NCBI RefSeq assembly: GCF_040529055.1 | Contig: NZ_CP132342.1 | Span: 3,656,001 to 3,720,000, forward strand | From: Xanthomonas sontii | GTDB lineage: Bacteria > Pseudomonadota > Gammaproteobacteria > Xanthomonadales > Xanthomonadaceae | DNA: 64,000 nt | Direction: 5' to 3' | In this document: in pieces, positions 1 through 8,580 of the stretch | Layout: every line of letters begins with the position of its first letter | Position numbering within the stretch: the stretch's first letter is position 1 | The notes under the pieces: generated by a model | Told to the model about the DNA's origin: nothing | Seen by the model: only the letters and a program-made list of their open reading frames with translations | Databases searched by the model: none | Position numbers and translations under genes: made by a program

Positions 1-664
1 CGCGGCCAGCGCCGCGCCGACGGCGTTGCAGATCGCCGCGGTCGACAGCGTCCCGGCCGACCTGCTGCGCCGGCGCCCGGACATCGCCACGCGCGAAGCC
101 GAGGTGCTGAGCGCGGCCGGCGCGCTGGATCTGGCCCGCGCCGATCAGTACGGCAGCATCGGCCTGGGCGGTTCGATCCGCTGGTCGACCACCCTGCTGA
201 GCCATCGCCGCACCGCCACCCACGGTATCGCCTCGTTCGGCCCGGTGATCGACATTCCGCTGTTCGACTGGGGCATCCGTCATGCCAAGGCCAAGGCGCG
301 CGGCGACCTGCTGGAAGCGGCTACCCTGGCCTACCGGCAGACCGTGCTGGAGGCAGTCAACGAGGTCGAGGACGCGCTGACCGCACTGGAACAGCAGCGG
401 CGCAACGTCGAAACCCAGCAGCAGGTGCTGCAGGCACAGCAGCAGGCCAGCGAGGTCGCGCAGCAGCGCCGGCGGCTGGGCCTGGGCAGCGACCTGGACG
501 TGGCCACGCAGCAGGCCGCGCGCGACCAGGCCGCCCTGGAACTGCTGGAAGCGCAGCGCCAGCGCGACCTGGCCTACGTCGCCCTGCACACCGCACTGGG
601 CAGCGCCACTGCGCCGATCCCCGGCACCGGCGCCGTCAGCAACCACGAAGGCGCGCAGCCCTGA
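1..664 (+). CDS. Outer-membrane efflux protein (TolC/NodT family), C-terminal part
   Basis: The open frame enters from the left edge and runs about 220 residues to a TGA at 662-664. Near its start is VPADLLRRRPDI, the hallmark that separates the two structural repeats of RND/ABC-type outer-membrane factors, followed by long alpha-helical stretches rich in Gln, Ala and Arg (roughly residues 120-190) expected of the periplasmic tunnel. Such proteins form the outer-membrane exit duct of tripartite exporters. The stop overlaps the ATG of the next gene (ATGA), so it is translationally coupled to the ABC permease. Its N-terminus, and so any lipobox, lies outside the window. The family call is firm; the substrate is unknown. 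Confidence 0.9.
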   Translation, partial: AASAAPTALQIAAVDSVPADLLRRRPDIATREAEVLSAAGALDLARADQYGSIGLGGSIRWSTTLLSHRRTATHGIASFGPVIDIPLFDWGIRHAKAKARGDLLEAATLAYRQTVLEAVNEVEDALTALEQQRRNVETQQQVLQAQQQASEVAQQRRRLGLGSDLDVATQQAARDQAALELLEAQRQRDLAYVALHTALGSATAPIPGTGAVSNHEGAQP

Positions 665-1797
665 TGGTCGCGCTGGCCCGCCAGACCCTGCGCTACGAGT
701 GGCGCCGCTTCCTGCCGGTGGTGGTATCCGTGGGCTTCGCCAGCCTGTTGCTGCTGCTGCAGACCGCACTGGTGCTGGGCATCTTCGGCAGTGCCAGCGT
801 CTATGTGTCCGGCTCCGACGCCGACCTGTGGCTGGGCTACCCCGGCACGCAGAGCGTGGACCAGGGCCGCGCCATCGATCCGGACGCGGCCGCGCCGCTG
901 TACCTGGACCCGCGGGTGGCGCAGGTCGAGCCGTTCATCTGGTTCGACGGCGACTGGCGCGGCCCCGGCGACACCGGCGCGGTGTCGGTCTACATCTCCG
1001 GCATCGACACCCGCGACGGCGGGCTGATGTTCTCCCGTCTGCTCAGCCCCGCCCTGCGCGCGGCGCTGCGCGAACCGGACACCGTGGTGGTGGACCGCGC
1101 GGAACTGGACAAGCTCGGCGTCGGCGTCGGCAGCAGCGCGCGCATCAATGGTCATCGCGTGCGGGTGATCGGGGTCGGCCGCGGCCTGCGCGCGCTCGGC
1201 GGGGTCAACGTGCTCGCCTCGCTGGACACCGCGCGCGCGCTCAACAGCGACACTGCGCATCCGGACTGGCCGACCTACATGGTGGCCAGGCTGCGCCCCG
1301 GCGCCGACCCGCAGGCGGTGGCGCAGGCGATCGACAGCGCGGTCACGCGGCCGCGCGTGGAAGCCTGGAGCGCGGACGATTTCGCCCGGCGCAGCATCCT
1401 GTTCTGGATGTTCGACACAGGCGCCGGCTCCGGCGTGCTGTTCCTCGGCGGCATCGTGCTGCTGGTCGGCGTGGCCATCACCAGCCAGACCCTGCTCGGC
1501 ACCGTGCTCGGCGCCGCGCGCGAGTACGCCACGCTCAACGCGCTGGGCGTGAGCATGCGCAACCTGCGCTGGGTGGTGCTGGAACAGGCCGCCTGGGTCG
1601 GTGCGCTGGGCCTGATCGGCGCCAGCGCGCTGGGCGCGGCGCTGGTCGCGCTGGCCCGCGCGCACGACGTGCCGGTGGCGTTCAACGCCAGCGGCTGGGG
1701 CCTGTGCGTGTGTGCGGTGATGCTGCTGACCGTGGTCTCGGCCCTGGCCGCGCTGCGCGGCCTGCGCCGCGCCGATCCGGCGTTGCTGCTGCGATGA
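664..1797 (+). CDS. ABC transporter permease, FtsX/DevC-like
   Basis: This is a 377-residue inner-membrane protein with the MacB/FtsX-type layout: one N-terminal membrane helix (about residues 18-42), a periplasmic domain of some 200 residues, then three C-terminal helices (about 255-280, 305-330 and 343-365). The absence of a fused ATPase and the separate ATPase and adaptor genes directly downstream resemble DevBCA-type exporters. The start ATG at 664 overlaps the stop of the outer-membrane factor, and its own stop overlaps the next ATG (1794). It probably pairs as a dimer with the ATPase and uses ATP to drive a mechanotransmission cycle. The cargo cannot be inferred. Confidence 0.88.
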   Translation: MVALARQTLRYEWRRFLPVVVSVGFASLLLLLQTALVLGIFGSASVYVSGSDADLWLGYPGTQSVDQGRAIDPDAAAPLYLDPRVAQVEPFIWFDGDWRGPGDTGAVSVYISGIDTRDGGLMFSRLLSPALRAALREPDTVVVDRAELDKLGVGVGSSARINGHRVRVIGVGRGLRALGGVNVLASLDTARALNSDTAHPDWPTYMVARLRPGADPQAVAQAIDSAVTRPRVEAWSADDFARRSILFWMFDTGAGSGVLFLGGIVLLVGVAITSQTLLGTVLGAAREYATLNALGVSMRNLRWVVLEQAAWVGALGLIGASALGAALVALARAHDVPVAFNASGWGLCVCAVMLLTVVSALAALRGLRRADPALLLR

Positions 1798-2558
1798 GCC
1801 GCATCGTCGCCCCCGCCGCGCTGCATCCGGCCGCCGCCACCCTCAGCGGCAGCGGACTGTGCAAGAGCTTCGTCTCCGGCAGCCTGCGCACGCCGGTGCT
1901 GCGCGACGTGGAACTGCAGGTGTGGCCGGGCGAGCTGACCCTGATCTCCGGCCCGTCGGGCTGCGGCAAGAGCACCCTGCTGTCGATCCTCAGCGGCCTG
2001 CAGCGCGCCGACGCCGGCCAGGTGCTGGCGCTGGGCGAGGAACTGGGTGCGCTCGGCGCCACCGCGCTGGAGCAGTTCCGGCTGCGCCACACCGGCTTCA
2101 TCTTCCAGGGCTTCAACCTGTTCCCGGCGCTGTGCGCGCTGGACCAGGTGCGGCTGCCGCTGCAGTACATGGGCCTGGCCCCGGCCGAAGTGCGCAGCCG
2201 TGCGGAGGAGGCGCTGGCCGAGGTCGGCATCGCCCACCGCCAGCACCTGCGCCCGGCCGAACTGTCCGGCGGCGAGAAGCAGCGCGTGGCGATCGCCCGC
2301 GCGCTGGCCAAGCACCCGGCGCTGCTGTTTGCCGACGAACCCACCAGCGCGCTGGACGCCGGCAACGGCCAGATCGTGATCGACCTGCTGCACCGCATCG
2401 CGCGCCGCCACAACACCATGGTGCTGTGCGTGAGCCACGACCCGCGCCTGATCCGCCATGCCGACCGCGTGCTGTCGATGGAGGACGGCCGCATCCTCGA
2501 CGACCGCCGCGTCAACGCGCCGCCCTCGCCCCTGCCCTCACGGAATCCCGCACCATGA
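1794..2558 (+). CDS. ABC transporter ATP-binding protein (MacB/LolD/DevA type)
   Basis: This 254-residue ATPase has a complete nucleotide-binding domain: Walker A GPSGCGKST at about residues 53-61, signature LSGGEKQR at 157-164, Walker B LLFADEP at 177-183 and a switch histidine in CVSHDP. The Q-loop FIFQGFNLFP is of the type found in lipoprotein and macrolide exporters. I chose the ATG at 1794, which overlaps the upstream stop, rather than the long in-frame extension that merely shadows the permease gene. The stop overlaps the ATG of the membrane-fusion gene. Together the four genes encode one tripartite ABC efflux pump. Confidence 0.92.
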   Translation: MSRIVAPAALHPAAATLSGSGLCKSFVSGSLRTPVLRDVELQVWPGELTLISGPSGCGKSTLLSILSGLQRADAGQVLALGEELGALGATALEQFRLRHTGFIFQGFNLFPALCALDQVRLPLQYMGLAPAEVRSRAEEALAEVGIAHRQHLRPAELSGGEKQRVAIARALAKHPALLFADEPTSALDAGNGQIVIDLLHRIARRHNTMVLCVSHDPRLIRHADRVLSMEDGRILDDRRVNAPPSPLPSRNPAP

Positions 2559-3454
2559 AAGCGTTCGCCGCCGCGCCCCTGCTGAGCCTGCTGCTGGCCG
2601 CATGCGCGCCCTCGGACCGCACGCCGGCCCCGGCGCCGGCCGCCACCCCGGCCTACCTGGCGGTGGCGCGCGGCCGCATCGATGTGGAAGGCGGCGTGCT
2701 CAAGCTCGGCCTGCCGGTCGCCGCGACCCTGCGCGAGGTGCCGGTGCACGAGGGCGACGCGGTGCAGAAAGGCGCCGTGCTGGTCGCCGGCGACGACCGC
2801 GCCGCCGCGGTCGAGCTGGACATCGCCCGTACCCGCGCGCAGGCCGCGGCGACCCACCTGAAACAACTGCAGCAGCGCCTGCAAAGCGCCCAGCAGAAGC
2901 AGCGGCGGCTGGCCGAGGCTGCGCGCCTGGGCGCCGGCGACGGGCAGACCGCCGACGACGCCAGCGACGCGGTGCAGAGCCTGGCCGACGCGCTGGACAC
3001 CGCACGCAGCGACGCGGCGCTGGCCGACGCGCAGGTACGGGCGGCAGAGTTGCAGCGCGCGCAGTACCGGCTGCAGGCGCCGGTCGCCGGCCGCGTCCTG
3101 CAGCTGTCGGCCGCGGTCGGCGCGCGCAGCGAGGCCAACGCGCCGCTGCTGACCCTGCTGCCGGACGCGCCGCGCCTGGTCCGCGCCGAATTGAACGAAA
3201 GCTATGCCGGCAGCGTCACCCCGGGCATGGCCGCCGAGGTCATCAGCGACGACGGCCGCCAGACCGTGCTCGGCCAGGCGGTGGTGCGTTGGCTGGCGCC
3301 GGCCTACGGCCCGACCCAGTTGCACGACGACGCCACGCCCGCCGGCAACGACCGCAGCGTGGCCTGCGTGCTGGCCTTCACCCAGCCCTCGACCCTGCGC
3401 CTGGGCCAGCGCGTGCTGGTGCGCTTCCGCAACCCGGCTGCGGCCAAGCATTGA
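2555..3454 (+). CDS. Membrane-fusion (periplasmic adaptor) lipoprotein, HlyD/MacA family
   Basis: This 299-residue adaptor begins with a lipoprotein signal: the lipobox LAAC places the lipidated cysteine at about residue 17. A biotinyl-lipoyl-like half (about 55-85), a coiled-coil hairpin rich in Gln, Ala and Arg (about 85-170), the second lipoyl half with LQAPVAGRV, and a C-terminal beta-barrel segment follow. It would bridge the inner-membrane ABC transporter and the outer-membrane duct. The start was set at the ATG (2555) that overlaps the ATPase stop and gives a signal peptide; the much longer frame upstream is a shadow. A gap of about 90 bases separates it from the next gene, so the exporter operon probably ends here. 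Confidence 0.88.
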   Translation: MKAFAAAPLLSLLLAACAPSDRTPAPAPAATPAYLAVARGRIDVEGGVLKLGLPVAATLREVPVHEGDAVQKGAVLVAGDDRAAAVELDIARTRAQAAATHLKQLQQRLQSAQQKQRRLAEAARLGAGDGQTADDASDAVQSLADALDTARSDAALADAQVRAAELQRAQYRLQAPVAGRVLQLSAAVGARSEANAPLLTLLPDAPRLVRAELNESYAGSVTPGMAAEVISDDGRQTVLGQAVVRWLAPAYGPTQLHDDATPAGNDRSVACVLAFTQPSTLRLGQRVLVRFRNPAAAKH

Positions 3455-3546
3455 GCTTGCACGCCGCCGCGGCGGCGAAAGGCTGCTGAAACGCGCAGCG
3501 GCGACCCTGCACGGATTGCCGAGACTGCGCAGCCGCGCCCATTCAC

Positions 3547-4374
3547 ATGATCCAATCTGCCGAGTTCCACTTCGAAGGCGGCCGCAATGGCGTGCTGCTG
3601 ATCCACGGCCTGACCGGCACGCCCAGCGAAATGCGCCTGCTCGGCAGGAGCCTGAACCGCGAAGGCTTCAGCGTCCACGGCGTGCAACTGGCCGGCCACT
3701 GCGGCGACGAGGACGATCTGCTCGCCACCAACTGGCGCGACTGGTACGCCAGCGTCGAGGCGGCGGCCGCGCGCATGCGCCCACAGGTCGACCGGCTGTT
3801 CGTGGCCGGGCTGTCGATGGGCGCGGTGCTGGCGCTGCGCCTGGCGCAGGAGCGTCCGCAGTGGGTGGACGGGGTCGGCGTGCTCGGCGCCACCTTCCGC
3901 TACGACGGCTGGAACATCCCCAAGCGCGCGCGGCTGGCGTTCCTGCTGCCCTGGTTCAAGCGCCTGGGCATCGGCAAGCGCCGCATGTTCCTGGAAGAGC
4001 CGCCGTACGGCCTGCGCGACGAGCGCATCCGCGCCCAAATCAGCAGCGCGATGCTCGGCGGCGACAGCAGCGCCGCCGGCCTGCCTGGCAACCCCTGGCA
4101 CGCCCTGGCCGAGATGTACCTGCTCGCGCGCGCGGTGCGCCGCGACCTGCCCAAGGTCGTCGCGCCATGCCTGGTCGCGCACGCGACCGAGGACGACATC
4201 GCCGACCTGCGCAATGCGCGGCTGGTGATCGCCAACGTGTCCGGGCCGACGGAGCTGCTGCTGCTGCACGACAGCTATCACATGATCACCCTGGACCGCG
4301 AACGGCGCGTGCTCGGCGCGCGCCTGGCGCAGTTCTTCGCCGCCCTGTGCGTGCCGCAGCAGGCCGCCGCCTGA
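3547..4374 (+). CDS. Alpha/beta-fold hydrolase (carboxylesterase-like)
   Basis: This 275-residue protein has an alpha/beta-hydrolase fold resembling Est30-type carboxylesterases. The oxyanion strand LLIHGLTGTPSE is at about 17-28, the nucleophile elbow GLSMGA has its serine at about residue 90, an acidic residue lies in HATEDDIAD near 220, and the catalytic histidine is in DSYHMITLD near 248. Its stop overlaps the ATG of the first small transporter, so it heads a four-gene plus-strand unit with two EamA-like proteins and a DegT aminotransferase. In that setting it may release or edit an acyl or ester intermediate of the neighbouring ACP/ketosynthase genes. That role is inference only. Confidence 0.85.
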   Translation: MIQSAEFHFEGGRNGVLLIHGLTGTPSEMRLLGRSLNREGFSVHGVQLAGHCGDEDDLLATNWRDWYASVEAAAARMRPQVDRLFVAGLSMGAVLALRLAQERPQWVDGVGVLGATFRYDGWNIPKRARLAFLLPWFKRLGIGKRRMFLEEPPYGLRDERIRAQISSAMLGGDSSAAGLPGNPWHALAEMYLLARAVRRDLPKVVAPCLVAHATEDDIADLRNARLVIANVSGPTELLLLHDSYHMITLDRERRVLGARLAQFFAALCVPQQAAA

Positions 4375-4736
4375 TGGCGATGACCGGCTCGGTAGTGGGC
4401 ATCTGGCTGGCGACGGTGGCGCTCGACACCGCCGGCCAATTGGCCTTCAAGTACGTGGCCAGCCACCCGCAGGGCACCGGCATGGCGCGCTGGCAGCGCA
4501 TGGCGCGGCAGCCGCAGCTGTGGTTCGGCATGGCCTGCTATGTGCTCGAATTCCTCGCCTGGACCGCGTTCCTGTCGCTGGTGCCGCTGGGCCGCGGCGT
4601 GCTGCTGGGTTCGATCAACATCGTGGCGATCATGCTGGCCGGGCGCTGGCTGTTCGGCGAACGCCTCGGGCGCATGCAGGTGGCCGGCATCTGCCTGGTC
4701 AGCGCCGGCGTGGCGGTGGTGGGGCTGGGCTCATGA
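4374..4736 (+). CDS. Small four-helix EamA/SMR-like transporter, first half
   Basis: This 120-residue integral membrane protein has four hydrophobic segments (about 7-25, 45-65, 70-90 and 98-118). It starts at an ATG overlapping the hydrolase stop and ends overlapping the start of a second, similar protein. The size and tandem arrangement resemble ArnE/ArnF, which act as a heterodimeric lipid-linked sugar flippase, or paired SMR exporters. The motif LGRGVLLGSINIVAIMLAG is typical of EamA helices. Next to a DegT-type aminotransferase, a role in flipping or exporting an amino-modified product is plausible but unproven. Confidence 0.8.
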   Translation: MAMTGSVVGIWLATVALDTAGQLAFKYVASHPQGTGMARWQRMARQPQLWFGMACYVLEFLAWTAFLSLVPLGRGVLLGSINIVAIMLAGRWLFGERLGRMQVAGICLVSAGVAVVGLGS

Positions 4737-5131
4737 GCCGGCCGCCGCTGCATCGCTACGCGGTGGGCTTCGCCCTGCTGCTGAGCTTCGACACCCTGGC
4801 GCAGATCGGCTTCAAGCTGGCCGGCACGCACGCGTTCCCGCCGCAGGCCGAACTGGCCTGGGTGCTGCGCCTGCTCGGCAGCCCATGGCTGTACGCGGCG
4901 CTGCTCGGCTACATCGGCGCCTTCTTCACCTGGATGAAGCTGCTCGAGCACGCGCCGATCGGCCCGGCATTCGCCGCCTCGCACCTGGAAGTGGTCAGCG
5001 TGATGCTGCTGTCGGCCTGGTGGTTCAACGAACACATCGGCCTGTTGCAGGCGCTGGGCGCGGCGCTGATCGTCGGCGGCATCGTCTGCCTGGCGATCGG
5101 CGAGCGCGCGGACCCCGCCGATGCGCACTGA
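4733..5131 (+). CDS. Small four-helix EamA/SMR-like transporter, second half
   Basis: This 132-residue membrane protein has four predicted helices and the EamA-type stretch HAPIGPAFAASHLEVV. Its start overlaps the first half-transporter by 4 bases and its end overlaps the aminotransferase start by 11 bases, so both halves would be made in step. The two proteins are clearly related in layout (an LLSFDTLAQIGFKL motif here against TVALDTAGQLAFKY upstream), as expected for partners in an antiparallel or parallel heterodimer. The substrate is unknown. It could also be a generic drug/metabolite exporter. Confidence 0.8.
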   Translation: MSRPPLHRYAVGFALLLSFDTLAQIGFKLAGTHAFPPQAELAWVLRLLGSPWLYAALLGYIGAFFTWMKLLEHAPIGPAFAASHLEVVSVMLLSAWWFNEHIGLLQALGAALIVGGIVCLAIGERADPADAH

Positions 5132-6374
5132 AATCCCACCGACCGCCGGCCTGCCGCTGCAGTGGGGCGACCTGTGGCCAGGTCGGCCGCGCGAACGCCT
5201 GGCCAGCGCGCTCGGCCTGCCGCAGGCGCTGCTGACCTGCTCGGGCACCGCCGCGCTGATCGTGGCCCTGCGCACCCTGACCGCGGCCAACCGGCGCCGG
5301 CAGGTGCTGGTGTCGGCCTATACCTGCCCACTGGTGGCGCTGGCGGTGGCGCACTGCGGCCTGCAACTGGTGCTGTGCGATCTGCTGCCCGGCTCGCTGG
5401 AACTGGACCCGGTGCAGCTGGCGCAGCGCTGCGGCAGCGACACCCTGGCCATCATCGCCACCCATCTGGGCGGGCGCCTGATCGACCTGGCGCCGCTGCG
5501 CCGCGCCGCCGAAGGCTGCGGCGCGCTGCTGATCGAGGACGCGGCGCAGGCGCTGGGCGGCGTGCATCCCGACGGCCGCCCGGCCGGCCTCGGCGGCGAC
5601 ATCGGCTTCTGCAGCCTGGCCGCCGGCAAGGGACTCACGCTGTACGAAGGCGGGCTGCTGATGTCGCGGCATGCGCCGCTGCAGCGCAGTCTGGCCGACA
5701 CCGCCGCGCGCCTGGGCCAGCGCGACTGGCGCTGGGAACTGCGGCGCAGCCTGGAACTGCTCGGCTACGCCGCGCTGTACCGGCCGCAGCAGTTGCGCTG
5801 GGCGTACGGCGCACCGGTGCGCCGCGCGCTGCGCCGCGGCGACCGCATCGGCGCGGCCGGCGACCGCTTCGGCACGGCCATCGCCCAGCACGCGGTCGGC
5901 GCCTGGCGCGAAGGCGTCGGCGTGCGCGCCAGCGCGCGCTGGCCGGCATTTCTTGCGCAGATCCGCGAACAGGGCCGGCGCCGCAGCGCACGCCTGGCCA
6001 GCATCCCCGGCCTGAGCGTGATCGCCGATACCCCCGGCGCCCAGGGCAGCTGGCCGATCCTGATGGTGCTGCTGCCCGATGCCGCCGCACGCGAATCGGT
6101 GCTGGATGCGCTGTGGCCGCGCGGACTCGGGGTGGCGGTGCCGTTCGTGCATGCCCTGCCCGACTACGACTACCTGGACGGCATCGTCGAACGCACGCCC
6201 ATGCCCAACGCCAGCGACTTCGCCGCGCGCTGCCTGAGCATCAGCAACAGCCCCTGGCTGGACGAGGCGCGCTTCGAGACCATCGTGGCCACGCTGCAGG
6301 CGGCCTGCGCCGGCGCGGTCGGGCCGGCGCCGCTGGATGTCGACCTGGTGCACGCCGCTGCGCCGAGCGCTTGA
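5121..6374 (+). CDS. DegT/DnrJ/EryC1/StrS-type PLP aminotransferase
   Basis: This 417-residue fold-type I PLP enzyme resembles sugar aminotransferases. LLTCSGTAAL (about 37-46) would bind the cofactor phosphate, IEDAAQALGG carries the PLP-pyridine aspartate (about 140), and SLAAGKGLTLYEGG carries the Schiff-base lysine (about 170). Enzymes of this family usually transaminate keto-sugars, but other carbonyl substrates are known. The C-terminal part, where substrate specificity lies, is less typical. It is the last gene of the plus-strand unit and faces the arginase-like gene across a palindromic repeat. The start was chosen at 5121, overlapping the upstream gene by 11 bases. Confidence 0.85.
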   Translation: MRTEIPPTAGLPLQWGDLWPGRPRERLASALGLPQALLTCSGTAALIVALRTLTAANRRRQVLVSAYTCPLVALAVAHCGLQLVLCDLLPGSLELDPVQLAQRCGSDTLAIIATHLGGRLIDLAPLRRAAEGCGALLIEDAAQALGGVHPDGRPAGLGGDIGFCSLAAGKGLTLYEGGLLMSRHAPLQRSLADTAARLGQRDWRWELRRSLELLGYAALYRPQQLRWAYGAPVRRALRRGDRIGAAGDRFGTAIAQHAVGAWREGVGVRASARWPAFLAQIREQGRRRSARLASIPGLSVIADTPGAQGSWPILMVLLPDAAARESVLDALWPRGLGVAVPFVHALPDYDYLDGIVERTPMPNASDFAARCLSISNSPWLDEARFETIVATLQAACAGAVGPAPLDVDLVHAAAPSA

Positions 6375-6440
6375 TCGGGCGACGTGCGACTTCGCCAGCG
6401 TCGCGATGACAACGCGCCGGTCGTAACGACGACAAAATCC

Positions 6441-6507
6441 TGCAGGCGCGGCTTCATCCGCGAGAAGCGATACCGGTCATGCCCTCGCGGTTGAAGCCGC
6501 GCCCACA
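6441..6507. repeat. REP-like palindromic intergenic repeat
   Basis: Two imperfectly complementary arms (GCGCGGCTTCATCCGCGAG and CTCGCGGTTGAAGCCGCGC) surround a central AAGCGATACCGGTCATGCC. It sits between two convergent genes, as REP elements often do, and could act as a bidirectional transcription terminator. Related 'GCGGCT..AGCCGC' arms recur at 56645-56712. Confidence 0.7.
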
Positions 6508-6520
6508 GAAACGGGCCGCG

Positions 6521-7399
6521 CTAGCCGACGCTGGCCGCATCCAGCGCCGCCAGCAGCCGCAGGTTCAACGCGTGCTGCTGCGCCTGCCACGCCGACAGGT
6601 CCGCCGGCGACGGTTCGGGTTGCGCATCCAGCGCCGCCAGTTTTCGCTTCCACCATTGCGGGTAATGGGCCAGCGAGACTTCGCCGGTGATGTCGCTGCC
6701 GCACACCTGCCCGCGCAGCGCCTCGATCGCCTGCAGCAACTGCGGTATGCGCAGTTGGCCCTGGTCCCAGTTGGTGCGCACGTCCTGCGGATCCAGCACG
6801 TCCTTGTCCAGCGACAGATAGGTCGGCATCGGCGTGCGCCGCAGGTGCTCGACGAACGCGTCGCTCAGCGCGCTCACGCTGTCGAAACCGCGCACCGCCT
6901 GGCCCAGGCCCAGCCGCCGCGCCCAACCCACGTCCACGCCGCTGCACCAGTAGCGCAGCTTGCCGCGGTACAGCGGCAGCAGATGGTTTTCCCAGGCATG
7001 GCCGGGGCCGACGTCGCCGGAGGTGATGCCGGCCACCTCGACCTGCGCCACCTGCGGCAGCGCGGCGATGCGGCGCACCCACGAGCCGCAGTGCACGCCG
7101 AACGGGAAGCGCATGTTGTCCGGATGGTTGTCGAACACCACCACCCGCAACGGCGCCTGCGCGCGCTGCGCCAGGCGTACGATCAACGGCAGGCTCAGGT
7201 GATGGAAATCGCCACTGCCCAGCAGCACGGTGCCGTACTGCGCCGGCAGCGCCTGCTCCAGCGCCGCGCCGAAGCGGCGCAGCCGCGCCATCGAGCAGGC
7301 GAAGCGCAGGCCGTCGCACCAGTCGCGCAACGGCAGGCGCACGGCGTCGGGCACTGCGCCCAGCGAAGCGTCGAGATCGAGCAGGACCGGGGTGCGCAT
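6521..7399 (-). CDS. Arginase/ureohydrolase-fold protein (divergent)
   Basis: This 292-residue protein retains the binuclear-metal motifs of the arginase/agmatinase/deacetylase fold in altered form: GSGDFHH (about 61-67) in place of GGDHS, DNHPD (about 90-94) in place of DAHxD, and SLDKDVLDP (about 196-204) matching SxDxDxxDP. Metal-dependent hydrolysis of a guanidino, amide or similar C-N bond is therefore likely, but the substrate pocket differs from true arginase. The start is the ATG at 7399, two bases from the stop of the FemAB-like gene; the upstream in-frame ATG would only overlap that gene. The two genes form a minus-strand pair in the unrecognised biosynthetic block. Confidence 0.82.
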   Translation of the reverse strand: MRTPVLLDLDASLGAVPDAVRLPLRDWCDGLRFACSMARLRRFGAALEQALPAQYGTVLLGSGDFHHLSLPLIVRLAQRAQAPLRVVVFDNHPDNMRFPFGVHCGSWVRRIAALPQVAQVEVAGITSGDVGPGHAWENHLLPLYRGKLRYWCSGVDVGWARRLGLGQAVRGFDSVSALSDAFVEHLRRTPMPTYLSLDKDVLDPQDVRTNWDQGQLRIPQLLQAIEALRGQVCGSDITGEVSLAHYPQWWKRKLAALDAQPEPSPADLSAWQAQQHALNLRLLAALDAASVG

Positions 7400-7400
7400 C

Positions 7401-8468
7401 TCAGTCCTCCTCGGCGGCATCGGCGGCCGGCCCGACGTCGTCGGATTCGAACAGCGGCCGCAGCCGCCGCAGCACGGCGCGCAGCAGCGGATTGCGCAGG
7501 TACACCGCATGCCAGGTGTAGGTGAAGCTGGCGCCGAGCTGGGCCTTCACCTCCGGATCGGTCCAGCCGGCGACGTAGGCGGTGAGGCCATGGCGGCAGG
7601 CATAGTCGAGGTTCTCGATCCAGCTCAGCGCGTACAGGTTGTGGTCGCGCGCATCCGGGTAGTGCAGACCGATGTACTTGTCGATCAGCCGACCCTCGTG
7701 CACGTAGCACAGATTCCAGCCGATGATGCGGCCCTGGTGCCGGTACACGAACACCTGCCCGCCCGAGTCGGCGTCGGTCAGCAGCGCGTCGAAGAACGGT
7801 TCGGTCAGCAGGTCGAAATGGATCTCGCTCTGCGCGTACACCTCCTGGTACAGCGCATAGCAGTGCGCGCGCAGCGCCGGATCGGCGAAGGCCGGGCCGG
7901 TCGGCAGCACCTCGATCTCCAGATCGGCGCGCGAGCGCAGCTTGCGGCGGATGTTGCGCCGGCGCCCGCGCGAGAGCCGCGCCAGGTACTCGTCGGTGGA
8001 GGCGAAGTCGATCGGCACCCAGGCCAGCGCCTGCCCGCGCAGCAGCACGTAGCCGTTGCGCTCGCAGGCGTCCAGGAACGCCTGCGCCCAGGCGTTGTCG
8101 GCCTCATCCAGCAGCGGCGAGCGCTGCGGCACGTCCTTGACGATCATCAGCGCGCGGCGCCGGCCCAGTTGCGTACGCCACTGCCGCGGCAACTGCACCG
8201 GGTCGGCCGCGCGCGGCAGCCAGGCGTATTCGCTGACGGTGCTGCCGACGAAGCTGGTGCGCGGCCGCAGCAGGCGCTGCCACAGCCGCTGCAGCGGCAG
8301 CCGCGCCACCTTCGCGCGCAGCGCGGGTTCGGCGGTGGTGAGCAGGTCGAAATCGGCCTCGAAGGCCGGCACCCCGTGCTCCAGGGGCTGGATCAGGAAA
8401 CCGGCTGGCGGGTGCTGCAGGAACTGCCGCTGCAAGGCCTGCGGCTCGAGTTGGTTGACGAAAGGCAT
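7401..8468 (-). CDS. FemAB/GNAT-like acyltransferase
   Basis: This 355-residue protein has no signal peptide. Its C-terminal half resembles the FemAB-like/GNAT fold: RRNIRRKLRSRADLEIEV (about 195-212), GQVFVYRHQGRIIGWNL, and LIDKYIGLHYPDARDHNLY with the strand-helix order of acyl-transferring N-acyltransferases. Members use acyl-CoA, acyl-ACP or aminoacyl-tRNA donors. It is divergently transcribed from the acyl carrier protein gene with about 110 bases between starts, so it may share a control region and use that ACP as donor; this is inference. The ATG at 8468 was chosen because everything further upstream in frame is antisense to the ACP and ketosynthase genes. Confidence 0.78.
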   Translation of the reverse strand: MPFVNQLEPQALQRQFLQHPPAGFLIQPLEHGVPAFEADFDLLTTAEPALRAKVARLPLQRLWQRLLRPRTSFVGSTVSEYAWLPRAADPVQLPRQWRTQLGRRRALMIVKDVPQRSPLLDEADNAWAQAFLDACERNGYVLLRGQALAWVPIDFASTDEYLARLSRGRRRNIRRKLRSRADLEIEVLPTGPAFADPALRAHCYALYQEVYAQSEIHFDLLTEPFFDALLTDADSGGQVFVYRHQGRIIGWNLCYVHEGRLIDKYIGLHYPDARDHNLYALSWIENLDYACRHGLTAYVAGWTDPEVKAQLGASFTYTWHAVYLRNPLLRAVLRRLRPLFESDDVGPAADAAEED

Positions 8469-8580
8469 CTGCAAGATTGATCGTCTAGCGTGGAGAATGG
8501 ATGCTGCGGCCCAGGCCGCAGCGTGCGATCCACCGGCGGCGGGCGCCGCGCGGTGGCCCTTCATTTCGCGGAGCACTGCC

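Noticed and set aside
574..1665. Long minus-strand open frame of over 360 codons
   Set aside because: It is antisense to the ABC permease, with low-complexity Ala/Gly/Arg/His composition and no ribosome site; a GC-rich shadow.
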